DNA of 64,000 nucleotides from Epithemia pelagica (taxonomy: Eukaryota; Bacillariophyta; Bacillariophyceae; Surirellales; Surirellaceae). The DNA lies in NCBI GenBank assembly GCA_946965045.2, contig OX337231.1, positions 2,356,001-2,420,000 of the forward strand. Direction: 5' to 3'. The number at the start of each line of letters is the position of its first letter. The first letter of the stretch is position 1. The notes under the pieces are model-generated. The model did not search any database and was not told the origin of the DNA. It worked only from the letters and a program-made list of their open reading frames with translations. Positions 53,441 through 62,715 of this stretch are shown one piece after another. The position numbers were made by a program, and so were the translations under genes.

Positions 53441-55678
53441 TTCATCACTGTCATCATCATCATCGTCCTCCTCCTCCTCCTCATTGTCGGCGTAACCGTC
53501 CTCATCATCGTCTTGCTCGGCCATGGTGGCACTTTTGGCGGCTGCTCTCATTGAGGGTTGGCTGCGTTTCTGTGTGTCCTTGGACCGATCCTGTGGCACG
53601 TCGTTGACCGCTGGACCACCAAGACGGTTGTGAGAACTATCCTCATCACCACCACCCTCATCATCACCACCACCACCACCACCACCACCACCAATATCTT
53701 TGACTGTAGGAAGGACTTTGCTCGCAGTACTTTTCCTCGTATTGTACGAACTAGAAATGAAGGGTGCTTGCTGGTGCAAATATTCTTTGTCACCATGGCC
53801 GTCCATCAGATCTCCATCGTCTTCCAAGGGTTTTCCAAACTCGCCTCCTCGATCCGTGTCCATCGTAGAGGGATCCAAGAGCGATTTGGTAAAGGACTTG
53901 GGGCTGTGTGGTAACGTGCCCGATTCCGAAGTTGCTTCTCCACTGGAAATGGAGGCAGTATCGTAGTAGCTCGGTGAGGCCAAGGGAAGGGAATGACTGG
54001 GTGCCGGTAGTGGTCGACGAAGCATTTGTCCCAATCCCATCGTTGTTGTCCGTGGTTCGGATGTTGCTTCTCCTCCCAATTGTTGTTGTTGCTGTGGCTG
54101 TTGTTGTTGATGTTGTACGGAGGGTATGGAGGAGGTACACGAGGTTTCCGAACCACGGCGATATGCTTGAAAGGTGGAGGAGGTTCCCGATCCTCGACGA
54201 GTAGCGCTTTCGGCCCCGCTGTTGTAGGAATAATCCTCCGTCACCAACGCGTACCGGAGAGTGGGTACGGGAACTCCACCCAACATGATGGAATCCGCGT
54301 AATGATCATCCTTGTGATGATGACCGGTGGAGTCTGGTTTCATCCAACAATCAATAAAGCTGTCGCCCGAGGTTCCCGCCAAACTTCTCTTGCTTCCCGT
54401 CCGTTCCAAATGGGCACTCAAGGACATGGGTTGCTTTTGCTTCATGCTTTGGTTGCTGCTGGTACGGCTCATGATGGGTTCTTTGCCCGCCAAAATATCG
54501 AGTTCGTCTGGTTTGATGTGACCCGACACGAGTTTGACCGCCTGACGACACGTCAAGGATTGAGGAGGACTGTAGAGGGGCCGTTTGTTGGGAGCCAAAG
54601 CTGCCAACACGGGAATTTTGATTTGAGGTGGAATCCTTTTGGGAGACAAGGTGGTAGTTCCTGGGTCGTTGGGTTCTGTGGAGTCTCCCTGAAAGAGGGG
54701 CCAGAATCGCTCTTGACGTGCATCGAGGTAATTGATCCATAAATTCCAATGCTCTTCTGCCACATAGGAAAGGGGAGTCATGCCATGAGCGTCCTTCATG
54801 AGAAAGAGGCCCTTGTCTATTTTGGCAATGGCATCCATCATACCAAAGCACGGTGGCAAGGCCGCTTCCAATGGTTTGGTACCTTCCTGTCCCTGTCGTT
54901 TGGGTGATTCGGGCTTTCGTCTTCGACAAGCTTCGTGCAGGGGTGTTCGACCATTGTCATCGGCAACCTGAACCGAAGCTTTGAATTTCAACAAGAGCTT
55001 AAAGACCTCCACGTGTTCTTGTTGCCCCGAGCGGCAAAGAAAATGCAGCAAGGTTTGACTCATGGAGTTACAGGCATTGGGCGATACACCACACTCCAAA
55101 ATTGCCTGAATTTCTTCCAATCGACTTTCTTGATATTGATCGTTTTGCTGTCCCAGTATCAGATTCAAAAAGTGTGTATGAAAACACGCTCGTTGCAATG
55201 GAGTGGGATCGTTCCGATAGGCCGTGTCCAGAGTGGAAAATGTCCGAGTGTTGTACCCTCGTTCCTTCAACATGACTTCTAGAAAGGCCTGTGGATTCTG
55301 ACTTTTTAGCAGGTCAGGTTGTGAGTGACTGCGATAACTGGGTCTCGTGTCGGACGAAGTTGACCAGAAACGAGCTGGTGCAGAAGATAAAGAATCGCCT
55401 CGCGAGAACAGTCCTCGTCGTGGGGGTGCAGTCGATACCTTTTCCTTGTTTGGTGCTGCTGTTGCCAGAGGCTTGTCATCACTACTAGTGGACTGGCTTT
55501 GCCTCCGGACAGTCGAATACGGAGCTGAGCCTCCTTCCAGTTCCTCCTTTTCAAGTGGCATTGCTCCAATGGAGAGATTCCGAAAGGCCGGCGTTCGAGG
55601 AGTTGGCTCATATCCACCATTGCCGCTTTTCCCAAAACTACCTCGCAGCGATGTTGGAGCTCGAGAGTTGTTCTTCAT
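53336..55678 (-). CDS. Ankyrin-repeat protein 2
   Basis: 780 residues from the ATG at 55678; upstream the frame opens at a TTG. The N-terminal 120 residues are Ser/Arg-rich. The lead-in FLEVMLKERGYNTRTFSTLD and four ankyrin-type units follow: AILECGVSPNACNSMSQTLL, LLLKFKASVQVADDNGRTPL with HEACRRRK, then AHGMTPLSYVAEEHWNLWIN ending WPLFQ. This layout repeats that of ankyrin protein 1. The C-terminal half is low complexity, with poly-Q, a glycine run, Asp/Glu-rich stretches and a final ARSFMWFL. The gene lies between the two arms of the inverted duplication, and its 3' end was copied to 58.5 kb. Function unknown. Confidence 0.75.
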   Translation of the reverse strand: MKNNSRAPTSLRGSFGKSGNGGYEPTPRTPAFRNLSIGAMPLEKEELEGGSAPYSTVRRQSQSTSSDDKPLATAAPNKEKVSTAPPRRGLFSRGDSLSSAPARFWSTSSDTRPSYRSHSQPDLLKSQNPQAFLEVMLKERGYNTRTFSTLDTAYRNDPTPLQRACFHTHFLNLILGQQNDQYQESRLEEIQAILECGVSPNACNSMSQTLLHFLCRSGQQEHVEVFKLLLKFKASVQVADDNGRTPLHEACRRRKPESPKRQGQEGTKPLEAALPPCFGMMDAIAKIDKGLFLMKDAHGMTPLSYVAEEHWNLWINYLDARQERFWPLFQGDSTEPNDPGTTTLSPKRIPPQIKIPVLAALAPNKRPLYSPPQSLTCRQAVKLVSGHIKPDELDILAGKEPIMSRTSSNQSMKQKQPMSLSAHLERTGSKRSLAGTSGDSFIDCWMKPDSTGHHHKDDHYADSIMLGGVPVPTLRYALVTEDYSYNSGAESATRRGSGTSSTFQAYRRGSETSCTSSIPSVQHQQQQPQQQQQLGGEATSEPRTTTMGLGQMLRRPLPAPSHSLPLASPSYYDTASISSGEATSESGTLPHSPKSFTKSLLDPSTMDTDRGGEFGKPLEDDGDLMDGHGDKEYLHQQAPFISSSYNTRKSTASKVLPTVKDIGGGGGGGGGDDEGGGDEDSSHNRLGGPAVNDVPQDRSKDTQKRSQPSMRAAAKSATMAEQDDDEDGYADNEEEEEDDDDDDSDEHEYDDDDDDDKEASVDAPRGGDLDDSARSFMWFL

Positions 55679-56884
55679 ATCCTTCAATCAAACTGGACGA
55701 GACACCAACCAACAACACTGGACTCAAGAAACAGGAGATCTACAACAACAGCAACAATACGGATGCTGTGTAGTCGTTGTTTTGTTGTCTGTCAAAGAGT
55801 GACGGAGGTTTGTGGTCCCCACAGCACCGGCGGCCTCGCAGGAATTGGTAAGGAAAATGCTATAGATAAATTTTTTGTTTTTTATTATTTTAACGTTGGA
55901 TCTATAATAGGGACTCCTAAGCGGCTAGACGACATAGGAGTGTGGGGTTATCAGTGTTGTTGGGGAAGAATTCCGCCATTGGGGTCGGTGAGTATGTTGG
56001 AGTAACGGGGGCAAAATGTGGTTCAGGATTTGTGTTGTCCTGGTTCTGGTTGTTTGGCTGTGATTTCGAAGCGCTGCGATTTGGTTGTTGGCATGGATTG
56101 CCTGGGATGTGACGATGGCGTGGGCCAGTGAAACTTTGGCGTAGTGTCCAATGGAGTTGATGTTTCCTTCTGGGTAGTGGAATTTTTGTACTTCTTTGTT
56201 GGCTTTGCGGCATATGGAGGTGGGGGCGCGACGCAGGTTCTGGTAAAGTTTGAAAGCTGCAGGGTGTATGGTCACAATTCCCCAAAGGCATTCTGAAATT
56301 GGGAGTTCTCATTGTGACATACGCCACTGCCTCACCCAAAAACACCAGTCGCCTATTGGACGCGCAAATGTTTCCCAATCGCTATAATATTCGTAGCTAC
56401 GGATACTCCTATCTATAGCTAGTAGAGAAGTTCCATGTTCCATTGCCCGATAGACAAGCTTCTGTGTTGCAGTCCATATGCATGAAGAAGGGAAATCGAA
56501 CAGAATTACCCAACTAGAGGGGTAGTCAGTTTTGGATGGCGGTCCCAAGACAGCGGTCTACTCCAAAAGTGTTGCAGAACCTGGACAGGAAGCATCGCAC
56601 TGTCTCTTCGCTGATTCGTTTCGACGGGAGTGGAAATGAAAGATCACCGAGCGGCAGCAACACGCTGTGGGGACTGACTTCCACTCACGTCTGGATTGGT
56701 TGCTATGAGAATCTCCATCGTTAGTCTACCTAGAGATGTAGTTGTAGTTTGGAAGACGTGAAGCTCGGAGCGAGTTTTTTCTCGCAGTCCCGCCGAAAAC
56801 GAAACCCACAACCCACAACCGAGAGCAGAGAAAGAAAGCTCACAATTTCTAGACGAAAGACAATCCGAAGGACCTCCTGTGAAG
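55679..56884. other. intergenic, between ankyrin gene 2 and the right papain-like gene
   Basis: Contains the ankyrin gene 2 promoter, an uncertain coding remnant at 55925-56320 (minus), and from 56602 the right inverted arm with the papain-like promoter. Confidence 0.4.
55925..56320 (-). pseudogene. Possible decayed coding remnant
   Basis: A minus-strand frame without an ATG at its head reads CLWGIVTIHPAAFKLYQNLR, then AVSLAHAIV-type hydrophobic and basic stretches, and ends in a Thr/Gln/Asn-rich tail. It has coding-like composition but no recognisable domain. Stop codons bound it closely on both sides. It could equally be chance; a transposon gag fragment is one alternative. Confidence 0.25.
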
Positions 56885-58452
56885 ATGATAAACTTGTTGT
56901 TGAGAAAGAAGAAGCAAGGCGTTTCCGCTGCTACTGCATCATTGTCCATGTCCGAGTCGGACAACATGCAAGAAAGCCACCCGTACAGCAAATACGGGCT
57001 GAAGAGTCCACCAAAGGGTCCCGACCCATCAGTTTCGATCGGTCCAAAGGATGCCAAAAAGAAGATCCGAAAGGACAAGTTGCGACGGCTGTTGAAGGAT
57101 GGCGAGACGAAACCAATGGTGATGTATCTTTACGGGCGTGGTTTCATGAGTGAGGAATCTTCCAAGGAGCGCACGGAAAAGGTCTGCGCCATGGTCGCGG
57201 GAACGACATCAGCCAAGGAAATTATGAGCCTATTGATTTCAGCAAAGGGAGACCATGATTTGCAGAAAGACCCAACCTACGCGAGTCTCTACAAGACGAC
57301 GATCGCTACGCTTGAGGCATACTTCAAACAACCCGGTACGACTGGATTCCTATCGCGTATGGGAGACGCCAAATACTATCTCCGTTGCCAACGTAGCGGA
57401 AACTGCTACCTGTCGGCTCCCAGTATCTTCGTTTCGTACCTGGCGCAGTCTCGTGGTGCCTCCCTTCCACCTCTGGACGTGACGAAATTAGTTCGTGAAT
57501 CTTTCAACGATAGTATGCTCTACAACCATGTCGTGAAAGAAGCAGGCGGCGACTCTTTCATCACCTTGAGAGAGCTTCTCATCAAGCTTGGAGAAAAGAT
57601 ACCTACATTTTCCCACTCTTGTGCAAAGAGCATTCGCAAGCATAGCATCGACCTCGCAGAAATGCTGGAGGATTTCGGTCCCGGGCTTGTAAGCGGCTTT
57701 TGCTGCCACAAAAAATTCCGCCCAAAAGGCAAGAGAAATGAGGTTGGATTTTACCGCTATAACGGGCCCCACAAAGCCACAGGGATTTTCCAGAAGCTAG
57801 ATGGGAACGACAACGACAACGCCAGCGTTGCAAGCACCATTGACGAATCCGACAAAGGAATCTCAACCCCCGAAGAACCAAGTCCCGTGGACAACTCGAA
57901 GAACCCCATACAACAAGCGGGCCATGCCATGGTCCTGATCGGCGTGCGAAAACAGGGGGAAAAGGTCTCGTTGCTTCTTCAGAACTGGTGGACTGACATG
58001 CAGGTGGTGGAGGTGTCTCAAGAATACTTTGAGAATTCAGGTGCTAGCCTCACTTTTGTCACCAGTGAGCTCAGCGAGAAAACTTATTCCACTGATCATA
58101 TCATTAACGGCACTTGCAACGAGTCTCCCATTGCCGATTGCAACAACCTTGACATGATGGACGACCCAAGCAAGGCGTCTACATTTGGAGAATCGTTCGG
58201 GATGCGGGACGGATGTTTGCCACGCAGCGTTGAAGGTTGAAGCGAGCATTTCCCCTGAAAAAGACGCAAGTGTGTTTGATTCCAAAGTTAGCCTGGCGAT
58301 CTGCTGTATGCGGATATATTGTAGTGTCTATGCTTCATGGCTTGCTGCACTTTACATAGGACATAGGAGGGTAGCGCATCGCCGGGTAGTCAAATAGCAC
58401 TGGCAGGAGAAATTGTGACCTCGGACGTTCGTCCGCTGTTGACAGCATCACT
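56602..58452. repeat. Right arm of the ~1.9-kb inverted duplication
   Basis: Inverted match to 50930-52815. Breakpoints are sharp: outside the arms the sequences are unrelated, apart from the displaced ankyrin 3' end, which starts only a few bases beyond 58452. Confidence 0.9.
56885..58240 (+). CDS. Papain-like cysteine peptidase fold protein, right copy
   Basis: 451 residues from the ATG at 56885; the frame reaches further upstream only through a GTG. It matches the left copy almost completely in residues 1-200 (the shared stretch includes GSGNCYL-type Cys region CQRSGNCYLSAPSIF). It differs in the middle (SFITLRELLIKLGEKIP, then FSHSCAKSIRKHSIDL) and in scattered residues further on. Gln, Cys, His (GHAMVLIGVRKQ) and Asn-Trp (LLQNWWTDMQVVEV) are all kept. 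The reading frame is intact, and the clustering of changes in one surface-like stretch, with the catalytic set unchanged, suggests both copies are used. Its promoter region is part of the duplicated arm, so regulation may be shared with the left copy. Confidence 0.7.
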   Translation: MINLLLRKKKQGVSAATASLSMSESDNMQESHPYSKYGLKSPPKGPDPSVSIGPKDAKKKIRKDKLRRLLKDGETKPMVMYLYGRGFMSEESSKERTEKVCAMVAGTTSAKEIMSLLISAKGDHDLQKDPTYASLYKTTIATLEAYFKQPGTTGFLSRMGDAKYYLRCQRSGNCYLSAPSIFVSYLAQSRGASLPPLDVTKLVRESFNDSMLYNHVVKEAGGDSFITLRELLIKLGEKIPTFSHSCAKSIRKHSIDLAEMLEDFGPGLVSGFCCHKKFRPKGKRNEVGFYRYNGPHKATGIFQKLDGNDNDNASVASTIDESDKGISTPEEPSPVDNSKNPIQQAGHAMVLIGVRKQGEKVSLLLQNWWTDMQVVEVSQEYFENSGASLTFVTSELSEKTYSTDHIINGTCNESPIADCNNLDMMDDPSKASTFGESFGMRDGCLPRSVEG

Positions 58453-58829
58453 TTTATAAAAATGAGTACGATGACGACGACGACGACAAGGTGGCTTCGT
58501 TGGACGCACCACGAGGAGAAGACTCATGTGGCTTCTCTAACAGAAGCAAAGGTTGCGTTTTCTCACAACCAACAACTTGAATCTCACGCGCCGTTGCAAC
58601 TCTCTATGATTGGCCTCTTTGGTATAAATTCAACTGTAGACCCAAACAAGGTTTCTTTTGGTCTTTCGTCTCCTTTTGTACACTTTGTCTTGAGGTCTGA
58701 TATTGCTCTATAGTCTATCTTGTCGTTTTGTCTTTCTCTCGTGCAAATCTTAGGCGCCTGCATGTGGGCTGATGGTGTTCCATTTTTTGGTGGGATGCAT
58801 CCCGGTTCGGGTGGTTGGTCTTTCTATCA
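58241..58829. other. intergenic, includes the ankyrin 3' remnant
   Basis: 3' flank of the right papain-like gene up to 58452, then the ankyrin remnant to about 58735. The last ~95 bases precede the stop of the convergent MFS gene and hold nothing recognised. Confidence 0.5.
58459..58735 (+). pseudogene. Displaced copy of the ankyrin gene 2 3' end
   Basis: Inverted copy of 53125-53440. In the sense direction it starts within the acidic codons (ATGAGTACGATGACGACGAC), passes the GGACGCACCACGAGGAG segment and ends in the former 3' UTR. Indels shift the old frame. No ankyrin repeat is included. Confidence 0.75.
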
Positions 58830-61800
58830 TCATGGTTGGGGCAAGAGTCTGGTTCGTTCCGTTGGTTCCGTAGTGGATTCGGTCGATGACATGGAGGTCA
58901 ATGTCGGTGGTACTCCACGATACAAGGAAGTTGTCTGTTCCACATTGGAATGCATCCCATTTTGTTCGGCTTGTGTCTGTCCCAGGTTCGGTTCGTTTTG
59001 CTCCTGGTCATTCTCCTCGTCCTGGTCACTCCCGTCCTCACTGCCACTGCTACTGCTACTACAATCGCTGCTACTCGATTCGACAATGGTGGCACAGGCA
59101 TGACAGACGGGAATCACGTCGGTCAATTCTTGCTGAAATTCGCGAATGCCTTGTCGGACATAGTCCAAGGTTTGATTGACGGCCCGACCATCAAAGTAGG
59201 TCATGCGATCTTCAATACTCACTTCGACCGACCACTGATCGGCGACAATGGTAGGGGTACTACTCGTACTGCCATCTCGAGGAGGATAGGATCGAAACAG
59301 GGACGACGAGGACGGTGTTGTCACAACCACAACCGGTCCTGGTTCCGCGACAGTCGTAGGAGCCTCGGGGTGATGGTCCCCAAACAATTGACTGGGTTCA
59401 TTGATCAATACGGGGAGTGGCTTGTCCGGTCCCTCGGACAGTGCGGCGGCTTCCGGTTGTTCTTGCTGCTGCTGTTGTTCTTGTTGATTCAATTTGGCTT
59501 GTTCAATGGCCAAGGCGGCATATTTGGCCAATTCAGCTTCCATGGAATCTTGATCCTTGGGCAAGGTTTTGGACAGGAATAACAGTTGCAAGGACGAAAT
59601 GGTCCAAAAGACAATCAATGTCATATTAATGGCCGTTTGTCGCGTCATGGTCGTCCCGTCATCATTATTATCCGTGCCCCAACTACTCATGAGCAAGGTC
59701 ACACAGGACGGTCCCATGCCGCGTCCGAGTTGAATGAGTAAATTGGCAGCGGTCAAGGCGGCACCTCGTGTTTCGGGCGGATTGACATTAATGAGACAGG
59801 GTCGAACATTGACACTGGGTAAACTCGCAATCAACCCACTGCCAAAGGCGAACAAGACACCCAACGGCCCATGCGCTCGCGTGGTTCGAACATTGAGCAT
59901 GCCACAAAAGGGCACAATGCCCAATTCCGTCGTCAATGCCATGAACAAGGGCAAATACCGTCGATTCCAGCCTTGGACCACTTGGCCCCAATACCCGCCC
60001 AAGACACCACCGGCGGCACAGCCCAGTCCAAACAAAAAGACCAAAAAGGTGGCAGCCGGTACGGAAAAGCCTCGTTCTTGACTCAAGTAATCATTCAAAA
60101 AGACAAAAATGACACCCCAGGGCAAACTGGAAAAAAAGCCTTGCCACAAGAGGATGGAATTGGATGCATTTTGCAAACAGGCATGCCAAAACCCTTGCCA
60201 ACTCAATTTGCGTTCGTACCGAGTTCCCGCTCGAATCATGTCTTGCAAGACGCGTTCCTTGCCTCCCCGTTCCGGTTCTTGGACCAGGGCATAACAAATG
60301 ACGGCCAAGACCAAGGTCACCACGGCACTCACGGTAAAGGCATGTTGCCATCCCAGCGTTGGTCCGACTGTCCCGGCATAGACTTGTCCCAAAATAATGC
60401 CCAATCCCATCATGGCCGTCAATCCCGAGGAGGCAGCATTGCGTTCTTCCACGGCAAACAAATCGCCCAAAAAGGAAAAGGCGACGGGCACACTGCCGGC
60501 CATGAAGCCGCCATTGACCAGTCGGCCCACAATGAATTGCGGATAATTGTGCGCTTGGCCCGTGGCATAGGCCGCCAGGGCACCACCGAGCAAGGTGGCA
60601 CAATACAAGTCGCGTCGATTGGGTACGACATCGGCCAAAATGCCAATGCCGGCTCCAATGGGAAAACTAAAGACACCGGTCGCCAAGGCACCATAACTGC
60701 CCAAATACAAGTCACGCTCGGCCGCATCAAAGCCAAAAAAGTCGGCCAATTCCGTCAAATTGGGAGCCATGACATTGCTCGGACTCCAAACGGCACAAAA
60801 GGCCAAGCCCAACAACAAGGCTTGAGCGTGAATGGTTTCGTGAGGACGTTGTCGAGGCAGTGATTGTTGATGCGACGATGGTTCGGAAGAAGAATGGTGG
60901 TGGTGATGATGATGATGATGGTGATGAGGATGAGATTGTGATTGTACTAGAGGTTCGAGTTGTAAACCATTGTGGTTGTTGTTATGGTCCATGGTTGTGT
61001 GGGTGGTGGCAAAGAGGGCATTTTTGTGAGTCTTTTTGGTCTTGCTGCTTTTATTATTATGAAACTGATGGTGTTCATTGTTGTTGTTGGGCAAATCGCG
61101 AGTCAATTCGGAAATCCCCAAGGTTGTGGTGGATCCATTTTTATAGGGAAAATGATGATTGGAAGTCGGCGGCGGTGGTGGTGGATGCAAGGGCGAAAAG
61201 TCGGTGGTGGTTTGATAGCGTTGTTCGACGGCCGTTCCAAAAATATTGCGTCTCGAATTGCTGTTGGAAGTTTGACTGGAGGACAATCCAGATGCATTTC
61301 GAACTTGTAGCGCGGATGTTGCTGTTGTTGTTGCTGCTGCGGTGGCAGTAGTGAACGGAAGAAAGGCCTTGGTCAAGCGTGTTTTGGGAGTGCTGGTGGA
61401 CGTTGTGGTTGTTCTTGTCGTTGGATTGATCGAGGAATCTTGGGGAGAGGTGGCCACCACGACGCGCATGGGAGGAGACGAGTGGTGTGGCGATACAGGT
61501 GGTTGTTGGAGGACCCATCGATTGGACGTGGGGACTGTAAAATCGGAATGGCGCGGTGTTCCCACCGAAGCCAAGGACGACGAGGACACGGCGCCACCAC
61601 CCGAAGGATGGTTGGAAGTGGGATGCATGTGGTGGAAATTATTGTTGGTCGTGTGCGATGAGGAATGCGAAGGTTCCAAGGAGGCATGGTGATGGTGTTG
61701 GTACTCCAGATCATCGCCCATGGAAGAAATGGAACGTTGCGAAGGACTGGCTCGTAGATCCTCCTCCTCCTGATCCGCTCCCAACACGGCCAAGGCACTG

Positions 61801-61970
61801 GTGCTTGTGGCTGTCGTCGTTGGTTCGTGAGGAGCGTCTTGCTTTTCTTCCTTGTTGTGCGAAACCACCAAGGAATTGTCCTTTTCTTCTTTATCTGCTG
61901 TCAATGTCGATGGCATCATTGCTTGGTCGTTGTTGTTGTCGTTGTCGTTGTCGCTGAGCTCTGTCGTCAT
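58830..61970 (-). CDS. Major facilitator superfamily transporter with long disordered N-terminus
   Basis: 1,046 residues from the ATG at 61970. Residues 1 to ~370 are low complexity (Ser/Thr/Asn/Pro) with an 11-residue His run near 350. From about 395 a full MFS core of ~12 spans follows: AQALLLGLAFCAVWSPSNVM, then LGSYGALATGVFSFPIGAGI with GILADVVPNRR (the loop 2-3 motif), FIVGRLVNGGFMAGSVPVAF and LGIILGQVYAGTVGPTLGWQ. Six more spans end with ANLLIQLGRGMGPSCVTLL. The core resembles the Spinster-like/organic solute branch. Substrate unknown. The C-terminal ~250 residues are cytosolic and rich in Gln, Glu and Ser. Single exon. Confidence 0.85.
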   Translation of the reverse strand: MTTELSDNDNDNNNDQAMMPSTLTADKEEKDNSLVVSHNKEEKQDAPHEPTTTATSTSALAVLGADQEEEDLRASPSQRSISSMGDDLEYQHHHHASLEPSHSSSHTTNNNFHHMHPTSNHPSGGGAVSSSSLASVGTPRHSDFTVPTSNRWVLQQPPVSPHHSSPPMRVVVATSPQDSSINPTTRTTTTSTSTPKTRLTKAFLPFTTATAAATTTATSALQVRNASGLSSSQTSNSNSRRNIFGTAVEQRYQTTTDFSPLHPPPPPPTSNHHFPYKNGSTTTLGISELTRDLPNNNNEHHQFHNNKSSKTKKTHKNALFATTHTTMDHNNNHNGLQLEPLVQSQSHPHHHHHHHHHHHSSSEPSSHQQSLPRQRPHETIHAQALLLGLAFCAVWSPSNVMAPNLTELADFFGFDAAERDLYLGSYGALATGVFSFPIGAGIGILADVVPNRRDLYCATLLGGALAAYATGQAHNYPQFIVGRLVNGGFMAGSVPVAFSFLGDLFAVEERNAASSGLTAMMGLGIILGQVYAGTVGPTLGWQHAFTVSAVVTLVLAVICYALVQEPERGGKERVLQDMIRAGTRYERKLSWQGFWHACLQNASNSILLWQGFFSSLPWGVIFVFLNDYLSQERGFSVPAATFLVFLFGLGCAAGGVLGGYWGQVVQGWNRRYLPLFMALTTELGIVPFCGMLNVRTTRAHGPLGVLFAFGSGLIASLPSVNVRPCLINVNPPETRGAALTAANLLIQLGRGMGPSCVTLLMSSWGTDNNDDGTTMTRQTAINMTLIVFWTISSLQLLFLSKTLPKDQDSMEAELAKYAALAIEQAKLNQQEQQQQQEQPEAAALSEGPDKPLPVLINEPSQLFGDHHPEAPTTVAEPGPVVVVTTPSSSSLFRSYPPRDGSTSSTPTIVADQWSVEVSIEDRMTYFDGRAVNQTLDYVRQGIREFQQELTDVIPVCHACATIVESSSSDCSSSSSGSEDGSDQDEENDQEQNEPNLGQTQAEQNGMHSNVEQTTSLYRGVPPTLTSMSSTESTTEPTERTRLLPQP

Positions 61971-62715
61971 TGTGGCATCCAGCGAAACAACAACAACAAA
62001 AATTCGGAGGAACCCGACAATGGCAGCGTAGGTACGACGAGTGTGTGTGTCTTTTTCTCGTGGATCGATGCACCACGTGTTGATGTCTTGTGTCTCGTTG
62101 TGGTTTGTGGTCCGTTGCGCGCACCCGAGTCGTTGTGGGGGACCAACTGCGCACGCCCCAACCTTGGCGTGCTCGTAGGGGGAGACGGAACGCACAAGAT
62201 ACAAGTCTAAACCCTAGCCTTATCAACGCTTTTAACCCCATTGCCAAAACTACATACATATACCTAGAGTTATATCGACGGCTCTCTCCATATCTTACAA
62301 TATACTCAACCCCCTTTAGAGAATTCCGGAATGATGGATCCCTTTCAATGTTGTTGTCGTCCAGCCCAAGAGGAGACTCCTGTGGCGGGAGACTTTTTGG
62401 TGGCGACTCGTTTGTTCTGTTTGGGTTTGTGCAACAAGGACAACCCCCTCTCATAGCTAGAGAGAAATGCTCGTTCTTGATCCGTCTACATCCGTGCCTG
62501 CCTCTCTCCCTCGAGAGCAAGGAATGCGACTTGTGGTGGCACCATTAACATTGTTTGTCGCCTGGCCGTATTCGTGGTTCCTCGGGTTTGGGGGGAGTCC
62601 TTCCTCTTCTTCCCCAATAAGAATCGACCACAAGCTCGATCGGCACCTCTTTTTTGCCATGGCCTCGTACACCATATATACAGAAGGTTGCCCGTACGAA
62701 CAATTCCCCTCGTTA
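61971..62715. other. intergenic, upstream of the MFS gene
   Basis: About 745 bases. Carries the MFS promoter (minus strand) and the 3' flank of the Crinkler-like gene. No gene or repeat supported. Confidence 0.4.

Noticed and set aside
53359-53720. Apparent His/Arg-rich proteins over the acidic ankyrin C-terminus
   Set aside because: These are the reverse reading of GAT/GAC runs.
60859-61351. Asp-rich and Trp/Cys-rich plus-strand frames
   Set aside because: Shadows of the poly-His and Asn-rich part of the MFS gene.
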